Assembly: GCF_007785775.2 (NCBI RefSeq)
Contig: NZ_VNIK02000003.1
Coordinates: 1-64,000, forward strand
Direction: 5' to 3'
Source of the DNA: Flagellimonas hadalis
Lineage (GTDB): Bacteria > Bacteroidota > Bacteroidia > Flavobacteriales > Flavobacteriaceae
DNA: 64,000 bases
Below are positions 35,921 through 45,090 of the stretch, piece after piece. The first letter of the stretch is position 1; the number at the start of each line of letters is the position of its first letter. The translations under genes were made by a program, and so were the position numbers. The notes under the pieces were generated by a model, which saw nothing but the letters and a program-made list of their open reading frames with translations, searched no databases and was not told the origin of the DNA.

Positions 35921-36970
35921 TTATAGGATCAACATCGCATCTCCGTAGGAGTAGAAGCGATATCCTTCCAAAATGGCCTGTTTGTAGGCTTTTTTGATAA
36001 GGTCATGACCTGCAAATGCGGATACCATCATCAACAGTGTTGATTTTGGCAAATGGAAATTGGTGACCATACAATTGGCAATGCTGAAATCGTATGGAGG
36101 GAAGATGAACTTGTTGGTCCATCCTTCATAAGTGTTCAGGGTATGTTCAGATGATACGGCACTTTCAAGCCCCCTCATCACCGTGGTACCCACGGCACAG
36201 ACCCTTTTTTTCTTGACTTTGGCCCTGTTCACAATTTCTGTTGCCTTTTCATCGATGACCAGCTCCTCACTGTCCATTTTGTGTTTGGAAAGGTCCTCTA
36301 CCTCTACCGGGTTAAAGGTTCCCAAGCCCACGTGCAGGGTCACTTCGGCAAAATCGATGCCCTTTATCTCCAAGCGCTTCAACAAATGTTTTGAAAAGTG
36401 CAATCCTGCAGTCGGTGCCGCTACTGCTCCTTCATGCTTTGCATAAATGGTCTGGTAACGCTCCTCATCTTCGGGCTCCACATTCCTTTTGATGTATTTG
36501 GGAAGCGGTGTTTCCCCCAATTCTCTTAGTTTTCTCCTAAAATCGGTATAGGAACCGTCATAAAGAAAACGAAGGGTCCTTCCTCTGGATGTGGTGTTGT
36601 CGATCACTTCGGCCACCAGACTCTCATCATCGCCAAAATAGAGCTTGTTCCCAATCCTTATCTTTCTGGCCGGGTCCACCAAAACGTCCCAAAGACGTTG
36701 TTCCTGGTTCAATTCCCGAAGCAAGAACACCTCGATACGGGCCCCTGTTTTTTCCTTGTTTCCAAACAGTCTTGCAGGGAATACCTTGGTATTGTTCAGG
36801 ACCATCACATCTCCTTCATCAAAATATTCGATAAGGTCCTTGAACATTCTATGTTCGATTTTTCCAGAATCCCTATGAATCACCATCAGTTTGGATTCAT
36901 CCCTGTTTTCAGCGGGGTATTCGGCCAATAGTTCCTTGGGCAATTCAAAATTGAAGTTGGATAATTTCAT
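35921..36970 (-). CDS. queA: tRNA preQ1(34) S-adenosylmethionine ribosyltransferase-isomerase
   Basis: Transfers and isomerises the ribosyl part of SAM to preQ1 in tRNA, giving epoxyqueuosine. The 349 residues match QueA throughout: [21 protein letters not shown]-type N-terminus (here [20 protein letters not shown]), [42 protein letters not shown] and [19 protein letters not shown]. It has its own promoter at 37003-37034 and a terminator. Confidence 0.97.
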   Translation of the reverse strand: MKLSNFNFELPKELLAEYPAENRDESKLMVIHRDSGKIEHRMFKDLIEYFDEGDVMVLNNTKVFPARLFGNKEKTGARIEVFLLRELNQEQRLWDVLVDPARKIRIGNKLYFGDDESLVAEVIDNTTSRGRTLRFLYDGSYTDFRRKLRELGETPLPKYIKRNVEPEDEERYQTIYAKHEGAVAAPTAGLHFSKHLLKRLEIKGIDFAEVTLHVGLGTFNPVEVEDLSKHKMDSEELVIDEKATEIVNRAKVKKKRVCAVGTTVMRGLESAVSSEHTLNTYEGWTNKFIFPPYDFSIANCMVTNFHLPKSTLLMMVSAFAGHDLIKKAYKQAILEGYRFYSYGDAMLIL

Positions 36971-37002
36971 CTAGACTTTTTTTGGATTTTTTTAAAGAGG
37001 GG

Positions 37003-37034
37003 CAAATATACGACCTCGTGATAGCGGATGTCAA
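37003..37034 (-). promoter_or_regulatory. queA promoter (-33 TTG, -7 TATATTTG)
   Basis: On the minus strand TTGACA at the upstream end, a 21-base spacer after TTG, then TATATTTG, matching the Bacteroidota TTG-N17-23-TAnnTTTG pattern; 33 bases before the ATG. Confidence 0.75.
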
Positions 37035-37057
37035 GTAATTTGATGATTAAATGTCGG

Positions 37058-38314
37058 TTACATTTCGGATACGCCAAATCCGAGGGTCTTGAGATCCTTC
37101 CAAAAATCAGGATAGGATTTGGAGACCACTCCCGCATCGTTGACGATCAAATCGGTCTTTAGGGCCAACGGGCCGAAAGCCATCGCCATCCGGTGGTCGT
37201 TGTAGGTGTCCACATCCACACCCGATTTGATGCTGCTGATGGGTTGCAGGGTAAGGCTCTCGCTATCGATTGCCACTTTTGCGCCAAATTTGGACATTTC
37301 GGTCTGTAGTGCGGCCAAACGATCGGTTTCCTTGATCGGAAGCGTGTGAAGTCCTGTGAGATGACAACCCATACCCAATCCCAAACAGGTCACTGCAATG
37401 GTCTGTGCAATGTCCGGAGCATTGGAAAGGTCATAAGAGACATTTTCCTGTCTGCTCTCCTCGGTTTTTTCCAAGGTAATCTGATTGTCCGAAAAAGTGG
37501 TGGTTATGCCAAAGTCCGTGTAGATCTTGCTCAGCACACTATCGCCTTGAAGGGAATTTTGTTTATAGGAAGACAACTTGATCTTGGTCCCCACCTCACA
37601 TAGGGCGGCAATACTATAAAAGTAACTGGCAGAGCTCCAATCTGATTCCACCACCAACTTCGTGTCCATGACCTTTTCCTTGGGATCCACCTTGATTTTG
37701 TTTCCTTCAAAAATGAAATCGACCCCGATCTGTTCCAATAGGCCCAAAGTCATTTTGATATAGGGCACGGAAGTTATCTTGCCCACGAGCTCCAGTTCCA
37801 GTCCGTTCTCCAAACTTGGGGCAATCAGCAAAAGTGCCGAAATATATTGGCTGCTGATGTTGGCCGGAAGCGAAACTTGGGACTTGGTCAACTTTTTTCC
37901 CGAGATCTTCAATGGCGGATAGCCTTCTTGCTTGACGTATTGGATGTCAGCACCAAGGGATCGCAACGCCTCTACCAAGACCTGGATGGGCCGTTCCTGC
38001 ATGCGTTGAGATCCTGTGAGCACCACTTCCTTGTTGGGCTGCGAGGCAAAATAGGCCGTCAGGAACCGCATGGCCGTACCGGCATGGTGGATGTCCACCT
38101 CGCCAGAAGAAATCTGGAGTCCCTTTTGCATGACCTCGCCATCATCCGAAATGGATAGGTTCTCTATGCTGATATTGGGAAAAAGTGCCCGTAGCAGCAA
38201 AGAGCGGTTGGTCTCACTTTTGGAGCCCGTGACCTGTATTGTTTTTTGGATGTTTTTAGTGGAGGGTGCGGAAAGCTGGAGTCTCAATGTTCTATGGTTT
38301 GATTCAAACTTCAA
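37058..38314 (-). CDS. aroA: 3-phosphoshikimate 1-carboxyvinyltransferase (EPSP synthase)
   Basis: Sixth step of the shikimate pathway, joining PEP to shikimate-3-phosphate. The 418 residues include VTGSKSETNRSLLLRALFP (substrate site), HHAGTAMRFLTAYFA and the catalytic-loop region LPIKETDRLAALQTEM. Also DHRMAMAFGPLAL near the end. No ATG exists at the 5' end; TTG at 38314 or a second TTG at 38287 must be used. It supplies chorismate precursors for the Phe/Tyr operon at 47494-51416, though it lies elsewhere. Confidence 0.95.
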   Translation of the reverse strand: MKFESNHRTLRLQLSAPSTKNIQKTIQVTGSKSETNRSLLLRALFPNISIENLSISDDGEVMQKGLQISSGEVDIHHAGTAMRFLTAYFASQPNKEVVLTGSQRMQERPIQVLVEALRSLGADIQYVKQEGYPPLKISGKKLTKSQVSLPANISSQYISALLLIAPSLENGLELELVGKITSVPYIKMTLGLLEQIGVDFIFEGNKIKVDPKEKVMDTKLVVESDWSSASYFYSIAALCEVGTKIKLSSYKQNSLQGDSVLSKIYTDFGITTTFSDNQITLEKTEESRQENVSYDLSNAPDIAQTIAVTCLGLGMGCHLTGLHTLPIKETDRLAALQTEMSKFGAKVAIDSESLTLQPISSIKSGVDVDTYNDHRMAMAFGPLALKTDLIVNDAGVVSKSYPDFWKDLKTLGFGVSEM

Positions 38315-38356
38315 AACTAGAAAAAACAGCCCTAATGTTCCCTTTGGGACACAACT

Positions 38357-38683
38357 TTATTTGAGCTTTTTGTTATTTTGATGCCGGTCGTGGTCGCGTT
38401 TGGTCTTCAGGTCCAATTTTTTGTCGAAGGCCTTTTGAAGATCGATGCCTGTTTGGTTGGCCAAACACAGTACCACAAAGACCACATCGGCCAGTTCCTC
38501 GCCCAGGTCCTTGGCCTTATCCGATTCCTTTTCGCTCTGCTCGCCGTACCTGCGTGCAATGATCCGGGCCACCTCCCCCACTTCCTCAGTGAGCTGCGCC
38601 ATGTTGGTGAGTTCGTTGAAGTAACGGACCCCATGGTTTTGGATCCATTCATCAACAGCTTTTTGTGCGTTTGCTATGTCCAC
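38357..38683 (-). CDS. MazG-like nucleotide pyrophosphohydrolase
   Basis: A ~108-residue all-alpha NTP pyrophosphohydrolase. The EExxE metal motif is in LTEEVGEVARIIARRYGEQ and ExxD in DLGEELADVVFVVLCLANQTG. Probably a housecleaning enzyme; substrate unknown. The start is set at GTG 38683 (MDIANAQKAVDEWI), because it matches homologues and lies 24 bases after a TACCTTTG promoter box; a TTG at 38722 would place that box inside the gene. Confidence 0.88.
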   Translation of the reverse strand: MDIANAQKAVDEWIQNHGVRYFNELTNMAQLTEEVGEVARIIARRYGEQSEKESDKAKDLGEELADVVFVVLCLANQTGIDLQKAFDKKLDLKTKRDHDRHQNNKKLK

Positions 38684-38706
38684 CGTTTCAATTTTAAGAT
38701 TTGACC

Positions 38707-38714
38707 ACAAAGGT
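38707..38714 (-). promoter_or_regulatory. -7 box before the MazG-like gene
   Basis: TACCTTTG on the minus strand, 23 bases before the GTG start. A TTTG lies 25 bases further upstream, slightly longer than usual. Confidence 0.5.
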
Positions 38715-38727
38715 AAGGACAAGCAGC

Positions 38728-40701
38728 TTATTCCTTTTCCAAAACGAGGTAACTATTGTTCTGTGTGGTCACCGCATTTTCAAAAAACTCCTTAACATAG
38801 GCATATCCCGCACTTGTATATTGTGTCGAGCGGAGCTGTAGGCTGAACTGGACCATCACCTGGCCCTGGGATTCACTGCAATTGAACCGCATAACGCCAC
38901 TGTTTTCAGGCAGGCCCAGATTGATGGGTTTAGGTAGCTCCTTGACCTTGTAGCCATTGGGGATCTTAATGTTCGCATAATACATGTAGGATCTTAAATA
39001 TCCAAAGTCCACTGGATAATTGCGGGTCTCTGATGTAAATGGGTTGCTCTTAAAGAAATGGATGAGGAAGGTATTGAAGAAAAGGTTCTTGTTTTGGCCC
39101 AACCCTTCCATTTCGAAGGAAAAGTTTTCCACCAATTTCCTATCATCGGACTGCAGGGAATCCACTTCATAGGATTTGATAAAAATGTCCCCATTGGAGC
39201 TATCCTCTATCTTATCCAGATATTCATCTTCGGATAGCGAGGCCAAACGCTCTCTTTTAAAGAAAGCTTCGTACCCGGTTGTTATCTCTTGAAAGTTACC
39301 CGACACCAAACTGTTTTCAGGATCCAACGACATCTCTATCCTTACTGTCTTCATATTGGGTTCTACGGGGACAATGTCGTACCAATAGCTCTCCTCGTCC
39401 AAATCCATCACCCTTCCATGATAATTCAGGCAGCGATAGGGCAACATCCCGAAGGGCAATTGCTTTTCCGTTGCGTCCAATAAGTAGGTGGTCCCATCTA
39501 TCTCCGTCTTTGCAATGAGGTAATTGAAATCCGACATGACGGGATGGGATCTTTTGGGAAGCCCATTATCGCGGGTGGAGAGTACCATCATATCAGTATC
39601 TATCCCGGCCGCATTGAGCAGGTTGATCAAGGTAATGTTAATTTCCGCAACGTTGCCTTTATGTTCATCAAACGCCTGTTTTACGCGGTTGTCCAAAAAA
39701 ATACCATATTTCCCGTTCCAAACGTAATGGTCCTTTACAAACTGATAAATCCGTTTTGCGCGTTCCAGAGGATCTCCTGGACCACTGATCAGGTCAACCG
39801 GGATGTTCCGTTCAAAAAAGTTGACCTTTTTGAGCTGTCGCCCAATGTCATTATCGGTCTTGAACTCTTTGTCCACATCCTTCCATGATTTGGTATATCT
39901 TTCCTTGGTGCCATCAAACCGAAGAAGCTCCGATAACTCGAACTCCAAGCTGGAGCGATAATTGCTTGGCGACAACATATATTCCTCTCCCTCCTTAAAT
40001 GCAGGGACATCTTTCATCACATATTTCAAAACTTCACAATCGGCACTTTCCGTGGCGCGAGGTATCGAAAAGCAGCTCTTTTTTATCGTCGCCTCATTGA
40101 CGTCCAGGGCAATTTCCCCTATCAAGGCCCTATTGTACTTATAATTTCCAGGAATTTTGGCATTGTACTCGGTGTAGACCTTCGGAATTGCCTCTTGGAA
40201 CTTCCAACCAGTGAGATTGAAGAAAAAAGGGGACTGTATCTCATAGGAATATTCAAGAATGGAGCCTTCCTGCACGTCTGGAAAGGTAAATTTCTTTACG
40301 GACCATCTTTCGCTCACGTCCGTGTCGTAAACATTTTCTTTCCTCAGGCTATGCTTTACCACTCCATTGTGGGTAAGTGCCCTTATGTCATTTACAATTT
40401 CCTTTGATTTGTCCGAACGGTAATAGGGTATGGTGATATCGGCTTCATCCAGTCCTTGCTTGTCCAAGATTTTCTTCTTGGCATGGTACTTTTTGATCAA
40501 CCAAACATAATTGCCCCTGACCTCAAAATAATTTTCCCCCTTTTCGTACAGGTAAACTGCATGGGCCGTGGTATCCTTTGCATAGGTGGTAAACGCTTGT
40601 TCACTAGCCGAGAGCAGCCCAAACTCCACTTTTTTCTGCCCCATCAGTAGCGTTCCATGGAACAACACCGAAAGCACGAAGATTCTCCGAATAGACTTCA
40701 T
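38728..40701 (-). CDS. DUF3857/transglutaminase-like protein, catalytic Cys lost
   Basis: A 657-residue exported protein (signal MKSIRRIFVLSVLFHGTLLMGQ). The N-terminal half is DUF3857 and the centre is a transglutaminase-like fold; the C-terminal part is beta-rich. At the position of the transglutaminase Cys the sequence reads KGNVAEINITLINLL instead of GDCKGLTNYTKALL, so Val replaces Cys. The His (MSDFNYLIAKTEI region) and DATEKQLPFG block are partly kept. It is probably a binding rather than catalytic version. Third of three tandem paralogues; 6 bases after the second. Confidence 0.85.
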   Translation of the reverse strand: MKSIRRIFVLSVLFHGTLLMGQKKVEFGLLSASEQAFTTYAKDTTAHAVYLYEKGENYFEVRGNYVWLIKKYHAKKKILDKQGLDEADITIPYYRSDKSKEIVNDIRALTHNGVVKHSLRKENVYDTDVSERWSVKKFTFPDVQEGSILEYSYEIQSPFFFNLTGWKFQEAIPKVYTEYNAKIPGNYKYNRALIGEIALDVNEATIKKSCFSIPRATESADCEVLKYVMKDVPAFKEGEEYMLSPSNYRSSLEFELSELLRFDGTKERYTKSWKDVDKEFKTDNDIGRQLKKVNFFERNIPVDLISGPGDPLERAKRIYQFVKDHYVWNGKYGIFLDNRVKQAFDEHKGNVAEINITLINLLNAAGIDTDMMVLSTRDNGLPKRSHPVMSDFNYLIAKTEIDGTTYLLDATEKQLPFGMLPYRCLNYHGRVMDLDEESYWYDIVPVEPNMKTVRIEMSLDPENSLVSGNFQEITTGYEAFFKRERLASLSEDEYLDKIEDSSNGDIFIKSYEVDSLQSDDRKLVENFSFEMEGLGQNKNLFFNTFLIHFFKSNPFTSETRNYPVDFGYLRSYMYYANIKIPNGYKVKELPKPINLGLPENSGVMRFNCSESQGQVMVQFSLQLRSTQYTSAGYAYVKEFFENAVTTQNNSYLVLEKE

Positions 40702-40707
40702 ATGGGT

Positions 40708-42660
40708 TTAGATCTTGGCCAAGATTATTTTTTCGGATTCCTTTTCCACCACTTGTCGGTAAAACTCTTTTAGGTTTAGATAATAATGAGGCGGGAAAAC
40801 TGGGGTATTCATTTCAATTTCGACCCTGACCGATATCTTGTCCTGCATTGAGGAGATATTGTAAGTGAACTTGCCCAGACTTTCCGGAAGTACCATGCTA
40901 ATGGGTTCAGGAAGATGTTCCACCTTATAACCTTCGGGGATATTGATGGTGATCATATGCCTATCTTGCCAAGGAAAACCATAATCCACAGGAAACTCCC
41001 TTGTTTCAGCTTTGAACGGGTTCTCTTGGACGGCAAAGTGGAACAGGGGTGAAAAATAGATCTTACCCCCTATGGTCTCATAAGCATCTTCCTTATAAAA
41101 TTCATAATCCTGCATAATGGGTTTCTCAAGGTCAAAGTTGTTTTTCAGCTCATACCCATTTATCTCTACATCACCATTCTCTTTCTCCAGATCCGAAAGA
41201 AAGCTTTCCTCGGTACCGCCATTGTATAGGTTCCTGAACAAAAAGGCATTGTTTTTGGTGAACTGCTGCCTGAACTTGGCCGTAATGGCACCATCATCGG
41301 TCAAATCCACATTCATCATGATAATGTCCGACGATTTTTCTTTGGGCATCAGGTCTATGATGTCGGAATTGCCGTCTTCCGAGATGATCCTGCCAAACCA
41401 ATTCAGGGCCCTGGTGGGTAAAACATCGATTGCTGTGAAGCTGTTTGTGGCATCGAGCAGATGATATCCGTCCCCTATCTTGGCCGCTGCCACCACATAG
41501 TTGAACCCTTCCAGGGTAGGGAAAATCGGCACACCATGGTCCCGTGTACTTACCAAAACGGGATAGGCCTTTACATTGGCATGGTTGAGCATGGATATCA
41601 ACATCAGATTGATATCGGCACTGCTGCCCACCCCATCCTTGAATGCTTTCCTTGTTCCTTCATTGGAGCCAACTCCCAAATACGAGTTCCATTTCACTTT
41701 TTGCTTTACAAATGACAAAACCTTGCCCATTCTTGCATACGGGTCTGAGGTGCCTGCCAAAACAGCATCCAATTCTTCTTCAAAATAATTCTTCCTTTTG
41801 AGCTCATCCCCGAAGGAACTACTGCGGTATATGGTCTTTACGACATCTTCCCAGGTTTTGGAATAGGATTCGTACATGGAACCAGGAACTTCCAAGGATA
41901 CAATCTCAAATTTTATTCCTGCTCTATAGTTTGCGATGTTGGACACAAAGATCTCATCCTTTAGGGCGGGTATGTTTTCCAGGTCAAAGGTCAACTCCGT
42001 GACATTTGTCCCGATGGTATGGTCTGTAAACTCCCTGACCGAAGGCCTGAAGGAAAGAAATCCCTTGGTTCTTTGGTTGAACTTGAAATATTCCAAAATC
42101 CGCATTTCGGCTTCCAGTTTCTTAATGGGTATACCGTGCTGAAAAACAAATTCATCTATGCTCTGCACGAACGGAGAGGTTATCCTGTACTCAAATTCCA
42201 CCACAGAACCCTCCTTCACATTGGGCATGGTGAACTTTACTTGGTTCAGGTTCTTGGACTGTTCTGTCTTGAATATATCTTTTTTGTCCAATTTGGTCTC
42301 CACAATTTCACCATCTTCCAGGGTATAGGTATATCCTTTAATGGAGGATACCCCTTCATCTGCACTACCAGATTCATAGAGGTTGATGATTTCGCTGGCG
42401 TAGTCAAACCCATCCTTGTCGTAAATCTTTATTCTATTATGGATTTCCGTGATAAGTCTCAAGCCTGTGGATTTATTGTAGGTATAATATGTGGTCCTTT
42501 TTTTCAAGAGGTATGCTGCCGATGCCGAAGAATCGCCAGGGTACACTTTTTCTTGAAGCTCTTCCATGGAAACTTTTCCAAACTTGAAATCCTGCGCATG
42601 GCCGCTCCCTAGCACCAACAGTGCTACTATCAGATGTATTGATTTAATCTTGAGGTTCAT
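40708..42660 (-). CDS. DUF3857/transglutaminase-like protein, Cys replaced by Ser
   Basis: A 650-residue exported protein (signal MNLKIKSIHLIVALLVLGSGHAQ) with DUF3857 then a transglutaminase-like domain. The nucleophile position reads VGSSADINLMLISML, so Ser stands where the first paralogue has Cys. VLVSTRDHGVPIFPTLEGF and YHLLDATNSFT keep the family layout. Middle gene of three; its start overlaps the end of the first by 17 bases, so the three are likely made together. Function unknown; may act on the cell surface. Confidence 0.85.
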   Translation of the reverse strand: MNLKIKSIHLIVALLVLGSGHAQDFKFGKVSMEELQEKVYPGDSSASAAYLLKKRTTYYTYNKSTGLRLITEIHNRIKIYDKDGFDYASEIINLYESGSADEGVSSIKGYTYTLEDGEIVETKLDKKDIFKTEQSKNLNQVKFTMPNVKEGSVVEFEYRITSPFVQSIDEFVFQHGIPIKKLEAEMRILEYFKFNQRTKGFLSFRPSVREFTDHTIGTNVTELTFDLENIPALKDEIFVSNIANYRAGIKFEIVSLEVPGSMYESYSKTWEDVVKTIYRSSSFGDELKRKNYFEEELDAVLAGTSDPYARMGKVLSFVKQKVKWNSYLGVGSNEGTRKAFKDGVGSSADINLMLISMLNHANVKAYPVLVSTRDHGVPIFPTLEGFNYVVAAAKIGDGYHLLDATNSFTAIDVLPTRALNWFGRIISEDGNSDIIDLMPKEKSSDIIMMNVDLTDDGAITAKFRQQFTKNNAFLFRNLYNGGTEESFLSDLEKENGDVEINGYELKNNFDLEKPIMQDYEFYKEDAYETIGGKIYFSPLFHFAVQENPFKAETREFPVDYGFPWQDRHMITINIPEGYKVEHLPEPISMVLPESLGKFTYNISSMQDKISVRVEIEMNTPVFPPHYYLNLKEFYRQVVEKESEKIILAKI

Positions 42661-44554
42661 TTTTTAGAAGTATTTTTTGGTTGTCCATTTTAGCTACCGA
42701 TCTTAAAAAAGACCTAAATTCATCGTAGGATTCCTTGGGGTACTCGCCCGCTTTTAAAAGCAGCGTTCTTTTATACACCAGTTCCCTATCATTTTTTTTC
42801 TCCACCCCGGCACCGTAACTCCCAAATTCGGTTTCCAGATTCACCTTCTCGGGCAATTCGCCAAACTGGAAGTTTTCAGGTATCTCGATCAAGGTCTCAT
42901 CTTGATCATAAAAACCCCTCTGCACCGTAAAAGGCAACTTTCTGGTTCTGTACCTAGGAGGCACATAGGTGTTGTTGTTGAAGGCGTTCAAGATGAGCAG
43001 GTAATCATTTCCATTCTTGGAAACATAGTTCCTGGCACTTAAATTCACGGTTTCGGTGAAGGAAACTTCTTCCTTGTCGTTCTTAAAGGAATAATCCTTG
43101 ACCTCCAAGCCGTTCACATTGTCCCAAAAGTCCTTATAATATTTGTTGATGTCGTCCTTCGAACTCCGTTCCAACACAAAACGGTTATCGTATTGTGTGC
43201 CTTTGGTTTCGATGGCCACTTGGGCATCAATGGAAAGGTTGTCCAATATTTTGTAATTCGCCTTTATGTACTGTGCATTGTCATTGTCCAAATAGGAAGC
43301 CGTCCTCACCAGTTCACCACCATCCGGGGTCACCACCAAAACCATCCTGTCGTCCGTAAAGTCGCCAATGAACCCAAAGGGATGGATCTGTGAGGTACAG
43401 TCCACCCAATAATATTGGTCTTTATAAGGAATGGCCAAAATGACATGGTTCCCTTGAAGCAAATCGGGAAAATCCGCTTCAAAATCAACCTTGGTCCGCC
43501 CCGACTCCACCACGGTATAGTAGGATTGGACCCCTACCGCCCCCAGCAATGCCTTGGTGTAATTGGTGAGCCCCTTGCAGTCCCCATACTTTACCTTGTC
43601 CACTTCAATGGCACTTATGGGCTGTAGTCCCCCGATTCCAATTTGCACACTTATATATCTGGTATTGTCCTGTACATATTTGTAGATCACCTTGGCCTTT
43701 TCCAGATCATCATCTATCCCTTTGACCAAATCCCTGGCCTTGGAGATGGTACTTTCCTCCAACTGGTCCCTTCCCGACAAAAGCTCGTTCTGGATCCATT
43801 CCCCCAAACCCTTCCAATCGGTCACTTCCGCATCAATCCCCTTGTAATGGAACTTGGTCAAACGGACGGACAATCTTGGTGAAAAGGTTTGAAAAGGTGG
43901 ACTAAGGCCTTCCTCGGCAAAGGCCGGAATGCTTGAAGAGGTGTAGCTCACCATTGTAGGGGATTCCTCTTTTTGAAAGTCGATTTCCTGAAGATTTTCC
44001 TCCTTGATGATGGGTTTTAAATCAGGGGATGGATACGTAATGGTATAGCTGCTTTTCTGGACACTCACCCCATAGCCCGACACAAAGTACCACTGTGGTA
44101 TCATCCCCGTATCGGAGGTCTCGATTTCATAGGTGAATTCAACTGTATGGGGATATTGTACAGGGACATAGTCATGGTACAACAACCTGTCGTCCAAGTA
44201 AAGGGAAAAACCATCAGCGGCGGCGATGTCCTTGAAATCACGCTTTTTTATCTGCTCGAGCTCATTCCCGAAGGCATCATAAATCGTAGCCTCTATCTTC
44301 TTTATTTTTTTATCATCATCGTAAAACACCCTGGCCGTGGCATGCTCATCACCCGATTTGTTCAACACCGTCACAATTTGTTTGACCTGATAGGTCATCT
44401 GGTTGATGGAATTGACCTGGATATCCAATTGGTCCAATCGGATGACCGCATCGGCGTTCTCCAGAAGCTCTTTGGGTATGGAACTTATACTATAGTCTTG
44501 GGAAAAGGAAAAACTGCACCACAAGAGTGCGGAAAGTATGGCAAGAAATCTCAT
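42644..44554 (-). CDS. DUF3857/transglutaminase protein with intact Cys
   Basis: A 636-residue exported protein (signal MRFLAILSALLWCSFSFSQ). DUF3857 occupies roughly the first 220 residues and a transglutaminase-like domain follows with KYGDCKGLTNYTKALL (Cys326), the His in LLQGNHVILAIPYKD and the Asp in YYWVDCTSQIHPF. This is the only one of the three paralogues with a complete Cys-His-Asp set, so it is the likely active enzyme (peptidase, amidase or cross-linker; not known). First gene of the three. Confidence 0.88.
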   Translation of the reverse strand: MRFLAILSALLWCSFSFSQDYSISSIPKELLENADAVIRLDQLDIQVNSINQMTYQVKQIVTVLNKSGDEHATARVFYDDDKKIKKIEATIYDAFGNELEQIKKRDFKDIAAADGFSLYLDDRLLYHDYVPVQYPHTVEFTYEIETSDTGMIPQWYFVSGYGVSVQKSSYTITYPSPDLKPIIKEENLQEIDFQKEESPTMVSYTSSSIPAFAEEGLSPPFQTFSPRLSVRLTKFHYKGIDAEVTDWKGLGEWIQNELLSGRDQLEESTISKARDLVKGIDDDLEKAKVIYKYVQDNTRYISVQIGIGGLQPISAIEVDKVKYGDCKGLTNYTKALLGAVGVQSYYTVVESGRTKVDFEADFPDLLQGNHVILAIPYKDQYYWVDCTSQIHPFGFIGDFTDDRMVLVVTPDGGELVRTASYLDNDNAQYIKANYKILDNLSIDAQVAIETKGTQYDNRFVLERSSKDDINKYYKDFWDNVNGLEVKDYSFKNDKEEVSFTETVNLSARNYVSKNGNDYLLILNAFNNNTYVPPRYRTRKLPFTVQRGFYDQDETLIEIPENFQFGELPEKVNLETEFGSYGAGVEKKNDRELVYKRTLLLKAGEYPKESYDEFRSFLRSVAKMDNQKILLKNEPQD

Positions 44555-44631
44555 TAAGCAATTCGGTTAGGTTTGGTTGGCTAAAGTGCTTGATTTCTTA
44601 CAAAATATATAACTTTTTCGACAAAAAACAA

Positions 44632-45084
44632 TTATTCTTTGTTTTTGGTGTCCATTGTAATGGTCACAGGGCCATCATTCAACAGTTCCACTTTCATATC
44701 TGCACCAAATATTCCGGTCCCGACTTTCTTGCCCAGAACCTGTTCCATCTTTTGGACAAATGCCTCATAAATGGGGATGGCCACATCGGGTTTTGATGCC
44801 TTGATGTAAGATGGTCTATTGCCTTTTTTGGTCTGGGCATGCAGGGTAAATTGGCTTACCACGATGACATCCCCACCCAGGTCCATGACGGAACGGTTCA
44901 TCACCCCATGTTCATCATTGAATATGCGAAGATTGGTGATTTTTTGGGACAACCATTCCGTATCCTCCTTACCATCGGCGTCCTCGATGCCCAACAGTAC
45001 CAACAAACCCTGACCGATGGCTGAAACCACCAGTCCATCCACAGTCACACTTGCCCTCGAAACCCTTTGGATCACTGCCCTCAT
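44632..45084 (-). CDS. dtd: D-aminoacyl-tRNA deacylase
   Basis: Hydrolyses D-aminoacyl-tRNAs, a proofreading step. The 150-residue protein has the two family motifs: SQFTLHAQTKKGNRPSY (SQFT) and DGPVTITMDT (GPVT), plus MRAVIQRVSRASVTV at the N-terminus. Normal length. It starts 6 bases after rsgA, so the two form an operon. Confidence 0.96.
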   Translation of the reverse strand: MRAVIQRVSRASVTVDGLVVSAIGQGLLVLLGIEDADGKEDTEWLSQKITNLRIFNDEHGVMNRSVMDLGGDVIVVSQFTLHAQTKKGNRPSYIKASKPDVAIPIYEAFVQKMEQVLGKKVGTGIFGADMKVELLNDGPVTITMDTKNKE

Positions 45085-45090
45085 CTGTCT

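Noticed and set aside
34737-35948. Long plus-strand open frame (403 codons) opposite rlmN
   Set aside because: It is antisense to a clear RlmN with all motifs, has a His/Gly/Phe-rich composition typical of a shadow frame, and has no family match.
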